NCBI GenBank assembly: GCA_041390145.1
Contig: JAWKQM010000015.1
Coordinates: 6,398 to 70,397, forward strand
DNA length: 64,000 nt
DNA from: Gemmatimonadales bacterium
GTDB lineage: Bacteria > Gemmatimonadota > Gemmatimonadetes > Gemmatimonadales > GWC2-71-9
Direction: 5' to 3'
In this document: positions 57,033-64,000 of the stretch, piece by piece
Layout: each line of letters starts with the position of its first letter
Numbering within the stretch: position 1 is the first letter of the stretch
Made by a program: the position numbers and the translations under genes
The notes under the pieces: generated by a model
Databases searched by the model: none
What the model saw: only the letters and a program-made list of their open reading frames with translations
What the model was told of the DNA's origin: nothing

Positions 57033-57911
57033 GTGCTGGCATCGAGCCTCCGGGACTACGGCCCGTTCCTCGATGCACTCGCCGGCCTCTCCTGGCCGGC
57101 CCGCCGGCCGGTCGGCGCGGGCTCGGCGGGGAGCCACCCCTCCCGTCTCCGCGGGATGGCGGCGGATTTCACCGAATATCGTCCCTATCGATTCGGCGAT
57201 GATCCTCGGCGCCTGGACTGGAAACTCCTGGCCCGCACCGATCGCGCCTACCTGCGGCTCACCGACGACAATGCGACGCGTTCCACGCTCATCCTGGTGG
57301 ATGCATCGGCGTCACTCGCCTTTCCATTCGAGACGATGGCCAAATGGAGGCAAGCCTGTCGCCTCGCGGTGGGCCTCGCGTCCGTGGCGCAACACGACGG
57401 AGATCCCGCAGGCCTGGTGGTGGCGCATGAGCGGGGCACCGTGCGCCTCCCCCCCAGGAGCCGTGCCGGCACGATTCCGGAGATGGCGCGGGCGCTCGAT
57501 GCAGTGGCGCCGAGCGGCTCGGCCCCCCTGAGCCCGGCGCTGGAGCAGGTGCGCGCCGGTTGGCGGCTGGTGTTGATCTCCGATTTCCTGAGTGATGAAC
57601 TCGAACTCCTTCCCCTGGTTCGTCAGCGCATCGTGGCGGGCGCGGAGGTTTTTGCCGTCCAGGTCGTCTCGGAGGGCGAACTGCGGCCGGTGCCCACCAC
57701 GCGCCTGGCGGTGGATCCGGAGGCACCGGCGGTTCGCCGCGTCCTGCAGCCTGACACGCTCCCGGAGTACACCAAACGCTTTGCGGACTGGCGCGCGGGC
57801 CTGCGGCGCGCGTGGCGGCACGCTGGCGCCGAGTTCACCGAGGTGCTGGCGGAGGAGGAACCGGTCCGGGCCATCCGACGGATCGTGGCCGGCGTGGAGG
57901 ACACGCGGTGA
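57033..57911 (+). CDS. DUF58 domain protein
   Basis: The protein of 292 residues follows moxR, the usual partner. The DUF58 signature EYRPYRFGDDPRRLDWKLLARTDRAYLR is at about residues 48-76. A vWA-like fold follows (STLILVDASASLAFP with a DxSxS metal-site motif, then WRLVLISDFLSD). The GTG at 57033 lies one base after the moxR stop. It likely acts with the MoxR ATPase on the membrane proteins that follow. Confidence 0.88.
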   Translation: MLASSLRDYGPFLDALAGLSWPARRPVGAGSAGSHPSRLRGMAADFTEYRPYRFGDDPRRLDWKLLARTDRAYLRLTDDNATRSTLILVDASASLAFPFETMAKWRQACRLAVGLASVAQHDGDPAGLVVAHERGTVRLPPRSRAGTIPEMARALDAVAPSGSAPLSPALEQVRAGWRLVLISDFLSDELELLPLVRQRIVAGAEVFAVQVVSEGELRPVPTTRLAVDPEAPAVRRVLQPDTLPEYTKRFADWRAGLRRAWRHAGAEFTEVLAEEEPVRAIRRIVAGVEDTR

Positions 57912-59137
57912 CCTTCGGCGCGCCGATCTGGCTCGCGGCCGCGGGCGTGGCCGCGGCGGTGGCAGTCGGGCTGCACCTGCTGGCTCGCCGCCCGCCCCGA
58001 TCCTATGCGCTTCCAACGGCGCGGTTCGTTCCCGACCGGCCAGCCAGGACCACCGCACCGACCACCCGACCGACCGATCTCCTCCTGCTGCTAGTCAGAG
58101 TCACCGCGCTGCTCCTGCTGGGTGCGGCGCTGGCCCGCCCACAGACCGCCCCACCGCGCCGCGTTCACACCATCGTGGCACTCGACCGTTCGCGCTCGGC
58201 GACGACCGAACTCGATTCCGTGGCCGCCGCCGTCGTGCGAAACGCCGATCTTGTCATCACCTTCGATAGCACCGCCACCATGATGCCGGTGGGCGGGGCA
58301 CCGCGTCCAGCCGGTGGGGGACGGGGCTCGCTTTCCACCGCGCTGGTGGCGGCGATGCGGGCCGCGCCGGGCCTGGCCAGGTCCGCCGACTCGATCGAAC
58401 TGGCCATCGTCTCACCGTTCATGGCGGAGGAATGGGACGAAGCGACGCTCGACATTCGCGAGTCGTGGTCCGGACGCATACGACTGGTGCCGATTGCAAA
58501 GGCGCTGCCCGCCGGCATCGAGGGCGGCGGCCTCCGGGCATCCGCGGGCGATCCCATCACGGCGACGGTGGCACTAGGGAACGGGCTTCCGGCGGGAACC
58601 CGCCTGGTGCGCACGGTTCTCACTGCGGAGGACTCGGCATGGGCGGAGCGGGGCGGAACGCTGGTATTCTGGCCGGTGGAAGAGGCTGGCTGGCCGTCGC
58701 TCCCGGGACTCGCCGCCGGAGTCGTCGCCGGGCCTCATGCGGCGGTGGCGCCCTTCGGGCCTCGCGTGGCCCTGCCGTCGGGACGGGTGGTCGCCCGGTG
58801 GGCCGATGGTACCCCCGCCGCCACGGAGCGTGCCCTGGGTGCCGGCTGTGAGCGCGACGTAGGCATTTCGATTCCCGACGAAGGGGACATCCCCCTTCGC
58901 CCCGGCATCATTCGGCTGGTTCGTCAGCTGAGCGAGCCGTGCGGCGGGCCACGCGGAAGCGAAGTCGTGCCGCAGGCGCAGCTCGACAGCCTCCGCGGAA
59001 GCGGTGGGCTGCTTGCCCCGTCATCGATTCCGGTTCGGGAGGAAGGGCGGGTGCCCGCCAATCTCGGACTGCTGATCGCCGCTGGCGTGCTTGTCCTGCT
59101 GGAGCCGCTGCTCCGCCGGGACCGGGCGGCGGCATGA
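57908..59137 (+). CDS. BatA-like membrane protein
   Basis: The protein of 409 residues has an N-terminal double-TM region typical of BatA-like proteins (TFGAPIWLAAAGVAAAVAVGLHLLARRPPRSYALPTARF, then DLLLLLVRVTALLLLGAALARP). A vWA-like periplasmic domain starts THIVALDRSRSATT, where the MIDAS motif is degenerate (DRSRS). A C-terminal TM (LGLLIAAGVLVLLEPLLRR) follows. It begins at a GTG overlapping the DUF58 stop. Confidence 0.82.
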   Translation: MTFGAPIWLAAAGVAAAVAVGLHLLARRPPRSYALPTARFVPDRPARTTAPTTRPTDLLLLLVRVTALLLLGAALARPQTAPPRRVHTIVALDRSRSATTELDSVAAAVVRNADLVITFDSTATMMPVGGAPRPAGGGRGSLSTALVAAMRAAPGLARSADSIELAIVSPFMAEEWDEATLDIRESWSGRIRLVPIAKALPAGIEGGGLRASAGDPITATVALGNGLPAGTRLVRTVLTAEDSAWAERGGTLVFWPVEEAGWPSLPGLAAGVVAGPHAAVAPFGPRVALPSGRVVARWADGTPAATERALGAGCERDVGISIPDEGDIPLRPGIIRLVRQLSEPCGGPRGSEVVPQAQLDSLRGSGGLLAPSSIPVREEGRVPANLGLLIAAGVLVLLEPLLRRDRAAA

Positions 59138-61176
59138 CCGTTGATCGTCGGCTGCGGCACGCCAGGCTCGCGCTCGCCGGCGGCGTGCTGCTCGCCGCTT
59201 TGGGCTGGGGCGTGGCGGTTGCGGGCGGGTGGCTGCTGCTCGTTGCCCTCCTCGATTTGGCGATTGGCCTGAGCTGGCCGGCGCGTCAGGCGCTTGCCGT
59301 TGGTGGCGTGATGCTCGGCGTGGCGGCCGCCATCGCAATCCTCTGGCGCAACAGAGGGGCAGCCTCACTGACCGCCGTCGCACTGTGGCTCGAGGGGCGC
59401 GCCCCATCGATGCGGTACGCGCTGGTGACCTTGGTGGAGGGCCGACACCCGGCGATGGCGCCCCGCCTCGAGCAGGCCGTGGCGAATGCCAGCTGGAGCG
59501 CGCCGCTTCGACAGACAGTGCTGCGGGCGGCAGGCGTTCCGCTGCTGGCCGCGGCTGTGGTCATCGTGGCACTCGCCGCCTTGCCCCACGGGGTTGTCGC
59601 GCGGATGTCGGCGCCGGCGCCCGGCGACATCCTGACGGCGCCGGCGCGGCCTGAAGCAACGAGCAATCCGTTGCGGCCGGTCGTCGTTACCCTGGTACCA
59701 CCCGCCTACTCCGGGCTTCGCAAGGAGACGGTCGAGGATCCGGAAACGATCGTGGGGCTGCAGGGGACCAGTGTCCGGATCAGCGGACGGGGGGCACCGT
59801 CATCGCTGACCGTGCAGCTGGGGAATCGTTCAGTTCCAGTCGGCACATCGGAAACCGGGTGGGCCCTCGGCTTTATCATGCCGGATTCTGTCGTTGCGCT
59901 CCGGCTGGAGGCCGGCGGCATCACGCGATTGATCGTGGTCAGTGGCACACCCGATTCGCTGCCGGTCGTCCAGCTCACCGCTCCAGCCCGGGACACCGTG
60001 TGGCGGGCACCTGGGGGGCCACTTCCGCTCCACGCCGAGATCCACGACGACTACGGGCTGGCGGATGGCTGGTTTGAATTCGTGGTGACGAGCGGGGCAG
60101 GGGAGCGCTTCACCTTCCGCAGCGGAGTCGCGGGCCGGCGGGCGCTCGATGGGGCACGAGATGCGAAGCTCGATGCCACGCTGTCGCTCGATTCCCTGCA
60201 CCTGGTGCCGGGAGACGTCGTGCACCTGCGCGCCGTTGCGCGGGATCGCAACCTGATCACCGGACCCGACACCGGCTATTCCGAGACGCGCATGCTTCGC
60301 GTGCCGAGGGCGGGTGAGGGCGACAGCGTGTCGGTATACGCCGCGGCGCCGGCCGACGCCGATTCCTCGCTCCTGAGCCAGCGGATGCTGATCCTCCTCG
60401 CAGAGGGGTTGCAGCGGCGTCGCCCCCGACTGAAGGCGGGGCTGGTGCTCCAGGAGTCACGCGCCATCGCCAAAGACCAGGCGGCCCTGCGGCGCCAGGT
60501 GGCGACCATCATCTTCCACCGCCTCGGCGGCGAGGCCAGTGCGGAAGAGTCGGGGGATGCCGACACCGCGCCGTTGACGCCGGAGGAACTCCTGGCCGCG
60601 GCGGAGCAGGCGACAGAGCAGAACGAGAACGCACTCGACTTTGCGGAAGACGAGACGCCGGTCGTCGCGGTCAACCGACCGCTGCTCGAGGCCTACAATG
60701 CGATGTGGGTGGCGGGTCGCGAGTTGGAGCAGGGCCAACCAGGGCGCGCGCTCCCGCCGATGCGGGAGGCGCTGGCGGCCATCCTGCGGGCGCGCGCCGC
60801 AGAGCGGATCTATCTGCGTGGCCGTCCGCCGGTGGCGGTGGTCGACCTCGCGCGGGTGCGCCTCGCCGGCAAGCTCACCGATGTGCATCCCTCCCCGGCG
60901 CACGGGCAGCCTGTCGAGTCGGGCAGCGTTGCGGCGCTGCTGGATCGATTCACGCTGGCGGTCGACGCGCTGCCGAGGTCGGCGGCGGTGGATTCACTCG
61001 CGGTGCTCCGGCTGGACGCCATGCGCGCCCTGCCGGAGTTTGCCGCCGCGCTGGACCGGGCCCTGGTGGCGCTCCAGTCCGGTCGGGACGCGACCGACGC
61101 CCTCCTCGCCGCGCGGCGCACCCTTACCACGCCCGTCGTTGCTGTGCCAACGTTGCCGGCCTGGGGGTGGCCATGA
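59134..61176 (+). CDS. Large membrane protein, DUF4175-like
   Basis: The protein of 680 residues starts with two or three TM segments (LALAGGVLLAALGWGVAVAGGWLLLVALLDLAIGL, ALAVGGVMLGVAAAIAIL, then PLLAAAVVIVALAALP). A long exported part follows with beta-rich repeats (RPVVVTLVPPAYSGLRKETVEDPETIVGLQGTSVRIS, HAEIHDDYGLADGWFEFVV, LHLVPGDVVHLRAVARDRNLITGPDTGYSET) and a helical C-terminal half. The pattern recalls DUF4175. It overlaps its neighbours by four bases. Function is unknown. Confidence 0.7.
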   Translation: MTVDRRLRHARLALAGGVLLAALGWGVAVAGGWLLLVALLDLAIGLSWPARQALAVGGVMLGVAAAIAILWRNRGAASLTAVALWLEGRAPSMRYALVTLVEGRHPAMAPRLEQAVANASWSAPLRQTVLRAAGVPLLAAAVVIVALAALPHGVVARMSAPAPGDILTAPARPEATSNPLRPVVVTLVPPAYSGLRKETVEDPETIVGLQGTSVRISGRGAPSSLTVQLGNRSVPVGTSETGWALGFIMPDSVVALRLEAGGITRLIVVSGTPDSLPVVQLTAPARDTVWRAPGGPLPLHAEIHDDYGLADGWFEFVVTSGAGERFTFRSGVAGRRALDGARDAKLDATLSLDSLHLVPGDVVHLRAVARDRNLITGPDTGYSETRMLRVPRAGEGDSVSVYAAAPADADSSLLSQRMLILLAEGLQRRRPRLKAGLVLQESRAIAKDQAALRRQVATIIFHRLGGEASAEESGDADTAPLTPEELLAAAEQATEQNENALDFAEDETPVVAVNRPLLEAYNAMWVAGRELEQGQPGRALPPMREALAAILRARAAERIYLRGRPPVAVVDLARVRLAGKLTDVHPSPAHGQPVESGSVAALLDRFTLAVDALPRSAAVDSLAVLRLDAMRALPEFAAALDRALVALQSGRDATDALLAARRTLTTPVVAVPTLPAWGWP

Positions 61177-61784
61177 GCGAATTTGTCTTCGCCACCGCCC
61201 AGTACGAGTCGGGTGACTGGGACTCGGCGCCGCTCTTGCCCGCCAACATCATCGACACCCTGGCCCGTTACACGTCGCTGGCGCTTGCCCCGCAGGGGGT
61301 GGTGGTGCCGCTTGGCTCCACCGACCTGTTCCGCTATCCGCTGGTGTATCTCACCGGCCACCTGCCGCTCCGCTTTTCCGAGCAGGAGCGCCGCAACCTG
61401 CGCGCTTACATCGATCGCGGCGGGATGCTGTTCGTTGACGATCACAACCACGACATCGACGGCGTCTTTCACCGGTCGGCCACCGAGGAGATTGGCCGGA
61501 CAATAGGGCCGATCACGGAACTGCCCAATCGTCATCCGCTCTATTCGGCGTTCTTCGAGTTTCCCGACGGGCCGCCGGCCACCAGCCAGGAACTGAATGG
61601 CTGGGGAGACAACCTGGTGCACACGCATCTCTTCGCCGTTCAGCGTGCGGGTCGCATCGCGGTGCTCTACAGCAACAAGGATTACAGCTCGGAGTGGGAC
61701 TACCACGCCGAGACCAAACGCTTCTATTCGGTGGACAACACGCGGTTCGCCGTGAACGTGGTGGTCTATGCGCTTACCCGCTGA
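61173..61784 (+). CDS. DUF4159 domain protein
   Basis: The protein of 203 residues has the DUF4159 pattern (FVFATAQYESGDWDSAPLLPANIIDTLARYTSLAL, FRYPLVYLTGHLPLRFSEQERRNLRAYIDRGGMLFVDDHNHD). It may be a glutamine-amidotransferase-like fold without a known catalytic Cys. No signal peptide is present. It overlaps the genes before and after it. The family is commonly encoded with MoxR, DUF58 and BatA-like genes. Confidence 0.85.
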   Translation: MSEFVFATAQYESGDWDSAPLLPANIIDTLARYTSLALAPQGVVVPLGSTDLFRYPLVYLTGHLPLRFSEQERRNLRAYIDRGGMLFVDDHNHDIDGVFHRSATEEIGRTIGPITELPNRHPLYSAFFEFPDGPPATSQELNGWGDNLVHTHLFAVQRAGRIAVLYSNKDYSSEWDYHAETKRFYSVDNTRFAVNVVVYALTR

Positions 61785-63043
61785 CCGCCCCGCGTTCGAG
61801 TGGGGCCTCCGGGTGGCGGCACTGGCGCTGCTCGGTTGGCTGATCGTCCTTGCGTCGCTCCCCGCGCGCGTCGGCGGTCGCGTGGCCGTCGTCCCGCGCG
61901 AGCTGGAGAGCATGGCTGCGGAATGGGCATGGTTGCCGCCGATGCGAGTCGCTCTCGGTCACGCTGGACGCGGCGCCCGCTCCGGTTGCGCGCGATTGGC
62001 TGGTTGCGCTCCGGCGCGCTGGAACAACGGTCATGTGGTCGAATGCTGGTATCGCGCCGATAGGCCTGGAGGTCGAACCGAAGCGAGACCCGGCCGGTGG
62101 TGTCCTGGTGCGGCTTGCCGGGTCGGCCGGCGACACCGTGGCGCTCGCTGATGCCCTCGGTCCCCTGGATCGCACGTCCATTGGCGTCGGTGGTGGGGCG
62201 ACGGTGCGGCTGCCGCCGGTGGCCGGGGCGGTCCGCGCATCCCTTGGCCCGACGACCGCCTGGGCGGAGAGTGACACCGCGAGCACTCATCGCCGCATTC
62301 TCCTGCTCGGCACGGCGGGGTGGGAGGCCCGGTTTGTGGCGCGGGCGTTGGAGGAACGCGGCTGGGTGGTGGATGCGCGGTATGCCGTGGCGCCCCGGAT
62401 TGATGTCAGGCAGGGCGAACCGATGCCCCTGGATACGGCATCGCATGCGGCGGTCGTTGTGCTCGACTCCACCGCCAACCGGTTGGCCGGAGCGATCGCG
62501 GGCTTCGTGCGTTCAGGCGGCGGTCTGGTTGTGGCGGGGGATGCCGGGGCATCGGTCGGGCGATTGGCGCCGGGTGGAATGGCGGGGCCGGTGCGACACG
62601 CGACGGCGCTCGCCTTCGAGCAGGCCGATCCGCGCCGTGCGCTTGCCTATGTCGAGCTCCGGCCGTTGTCGCCCGGGGCCGTCACACTGGAGACGAGAGA
62701 GGACCGGCCGGTCGTTGCGGCTCGGCGGGTGGGGGCAGGGCGCGTCGTTGGGGTCGGGTATCGTGATACCTGGCGCTGGCGGATGCAGGGCGGGGAAGGC
62801 TCCGTGGCGGCGCACCGCGCCTGGTGGGCGGACCTGGTGGCGGGCGTGGCGTACGCTCCGCTGAGCACCGGTCATGCAGGCGACGGGGCACCGCTCGCGA
62901 GTCTGGTCGACGCGCTCGGGCCGCCGAGCTCGCTGCCCCCGGCCCGGCCATTGCGGACGCCGGTGTACCCCTGGCTTGTTGCGGCCCTGACCCTCTGCCT
63001 GCTGCTGGAGTGGACGTCACGGCGGCTGCGGGGGGCGCGGTAG
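61768..63043 (+). pseudogene. Membrane protein with amidotransferase-like domain, interrupted by a frameshift
   Basis: The N-terminal part is one frame (MRLPADRPAFEWGLRVAALALLGWLIVLASL, a TM, then AVVPRELESMAAEWAWLPP). The rest is in another frame from about 61946 (ESLSVTLDAAPAPVARDWLVALRRAGTTVMWSN). A class I amidotransferase-like stretch (RRILLLGTAGWEARFVARALEERGWVVDARY, FVRSGGGLVVAGDAG) and a C-terminal TM (VYPWLVAALTLCLLLEW) follow. The shift lies around 61935-61950. This is the second broken gene in the same operon, which suggests either decay or local sequence error. Confidence 0.75.
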
Positions 63044-63337
63044 CGGGCCGAGGGCGACTCTCGCTCCCCCGCCAACTTGGCAGCATTGAGGTCCCCAGCT
63101 GCGGAGTTCCGGCAGCCCACTACGGAACCACTGCAGGCTTCGCAGCCTAAGTAGGGTCTTAGGGGCACAAGGCTGCGGGGCACGCAGCGGGTTGCCGTCT
63201 GAAGTTGAGCCGGGCTGTGCGGCTATCGTGATACAGGTCAGGCAGATGCGCCCTCGGCCGCCTATCGGTCTTTCCAGATTAGCTCGCGGGCCGTACCTTG
63301 GAAGGGCTTGTAGGAGAAGTACCACTCAGTCCATTAG
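63044..63337. other. Intergenic stretch with no gene seen
   Basis: This stretch of about 290 bases between the MoxR operon and the cassette-like region shows no credible reading frame or tRNA. Its GC falls toward the right end. I saw no integron integrase and no complete attC fold here. Confidence 0.6.
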
Positions 63338-63346
63338 GCGTTAGGC
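63338..63346 (+). other. Recombination core site GTTAGGC (attI/attC right-half type)
   Basis: GCGTTAGGC at 63338-63346 contains GTTAGGC, matching the GTTRRRY core where integron cassettes join. The next gene begins 29 bases later. No matching left half (RYYYAAC) was found upstream, so it could be an attI-like, secondary or partial site. Confidence 0.5.
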
Positions 63347-63374
63347 AGCAACCCCGCTCCAGAGTGAGGTTACA

Positions 63375-63899
63375 GTGCTCCGGTGGCACCTCCTCGTTGC
63401 TGTCGTCGCAGCGCAGGGTGTTCAGGCCCAGACTCCAGCGACGCCCGCAATCGCGCAGGAACGTGCCGTGTACGCCGTCCTGCGTGCTTCTGAGCCGGCG
63501 TGGTTCTGGAAGGATTCGTCATTTGTTGTGCTCCGATGTGCGGATACACGCCCGAGATGGCCTGATGCGACTGGCTCCCAAGCGGACCAACTTCCCGGCT
63601 TCCTCTCACCTGAGAAGGTCGCTCCGGTTCTAGCGGGCGAGCTATTGCCAGGACTCGATCGGCCTCTCATCGACAGCCTTCCTACGAATCACCAAGGTTG
63701 GACTGCCCTACGCGAGCGCTTCGGTCCCAATACCGACGTTCTCGTTCTAAGCCGGGTGGCCTTTGACTCCTCGTACTCCCACGCGCTGGTAGAACTCACA
63801 TTGCTCTGCGGCGATAGGTGTGCAAGCGGGCGAGGGTATCAGTTGCAGCGAGGCACGTCAGGCTGGGCGATCGCCCAGGTGTGGTCGATTCGCAACTAG
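63375..63899 (+). CDS. Secreted protein of unknown function in a putative gene cassette
   Basis: I do not recognise this 174-residue protein. The GTG start has GAGG five bases upstream. It has a signal peptide (LRWHLLVAVVAAQGVQAQ) and a compact body with two Cys pairs (FVVLRCADTRP, LTLLCGDRCASGRGYQ). Its codon use is less GC-rich than the rest of the window. A core site precedes it and an attC-like sequence starts 19 bases after its stop, so it is probably a cassette passenger gene. Confidence 0.65.
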   Translation: MLRWHLLVAVVAAQGVQAQTPATPAIAQERAVYAVLRASEPAWFWKDSSFVVLRCADTRPRWPDATGSQADQLPGFLSPEKVAPVLAGELLPGLDRPLIDSLPTNHQGWTALRERFGPNTDVLVLSRVAFDSSYSHALVELTLLCGDRCASGRGYQLQRGTSGWAIAQVWSIRN

Positions 63900-63917
63900 G
63901 GCCCTGCTGCTAATGCT

Positions 63918-64000
63918 GCCTAACCAGCGCATGCAGCTGACGAGGGCGCGCTCTATCTGCGGCAGCCGCCGCGCTTTATACTACTGGCGAGGTCGCGCGG
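63918..64000 (+). repeat. Left part of an attC-like site, cut by the window edge
   Basis: GCCTAAC at 63918-63924 matches the RYYYAAC core of an attC site and is followed by CAGCGCATGCAGCTGACG, the pattern of a cassette recombination left arm. The right arm, expected to be complementary and end in GTTAGGC, lies beyond the window, so it cannot be confirmed. Confidence 0.5.

Noticed and set aside
63044..63337. Integrase gene or full attC before the cassette
   Set aside because: No integrase motif and no RYYYAAC partner core were found in this space.

Overview
The window is a dense, high-GC chromosomal segment from a diderm bacterium. Outer-membrane functions are plentiful: a complete Tol-Pal set, an LptD-type LPS transporter, OmpA-like and beta-barrel proteins, and the heptose enzyme GmhA. 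Gene content, GTG-rich starts, four-base gene overlaps and large acidic TPR proteins are most like Gemmatimonadota. That phylum assignment is inference from recall; no search was run. Almost everything is on the plus strand. Only a PpiD-like foldase (20596-22452) and one glycosyltransferase (48591-49712) are on the minus strand.

Layout. 1-3063: tail of uvrB, then tsaE-tsaB-rimI and ssb. 3340-4578: a LysM protein. 4675-13697: a sugar epimerase followed by tolQ-tolR-tolA-tolB-pal-cpoB and one very long reading frame in which TatC runs without a stop into an LptD-like protein. 13844-20512: a lipoprotein, a HutH-type ammonia-lyase, a large TPR protein, a polyprenyl synthase, a DUF4321-like protein and tatA. 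20596-24571: divergent ppiD and a second large TPR protein. 24571-32171: an overlapping run aroQ-pepP-accB-pilT-accC-comB-ftsK. 32265-36840: a MscS-type channel, a small GxxExxY gene inside a pair of about 40-bp inverted repeats, yraN, recA and recX. 36873-47453: alaS, a small unknown protein, a PHP phosphatase, gmhA, an SDR, an asparaginase, cca, a ZIP transporter, rarA and hflX. 47484-50862: a WlbA/WbpB-like dehydrogenase and two divergent glycosyltransferases, with a TGTGA-N6-TCACA palindrome between the latter. 50899-52945: a beta-barrel protein, tRNA-Ile2(CAU), an OmpA-like protein and a small membrane protein. 53078-56046: a Tat-exported TldD and its TldE partner. 56043-63043: a moxR-DUF58-BatA-like-membrane-DUF4159-amidotransferase-like operon in which the first and last genes are frameshifted. 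63338-64000: what looks like a gene cassette with integron-type recombination core sites.

The dominant theme is envelope biogenesis: Tol-Pal constriction, Tat export, LPS insertion, periplasmic folding and surface-polysaccharide synthesis, interleaved with housekeeping repair, translation and fatty-acid genes. The main surprises are the TatC-LptD fusion, the inverted-repeat GxxExxY element, the cassette-like right edge, a near-perfect 20-bp direct repeat flanking the recA promoter, and an hflX with no ordinary start codon next to a short GC-rich tandem repeat.
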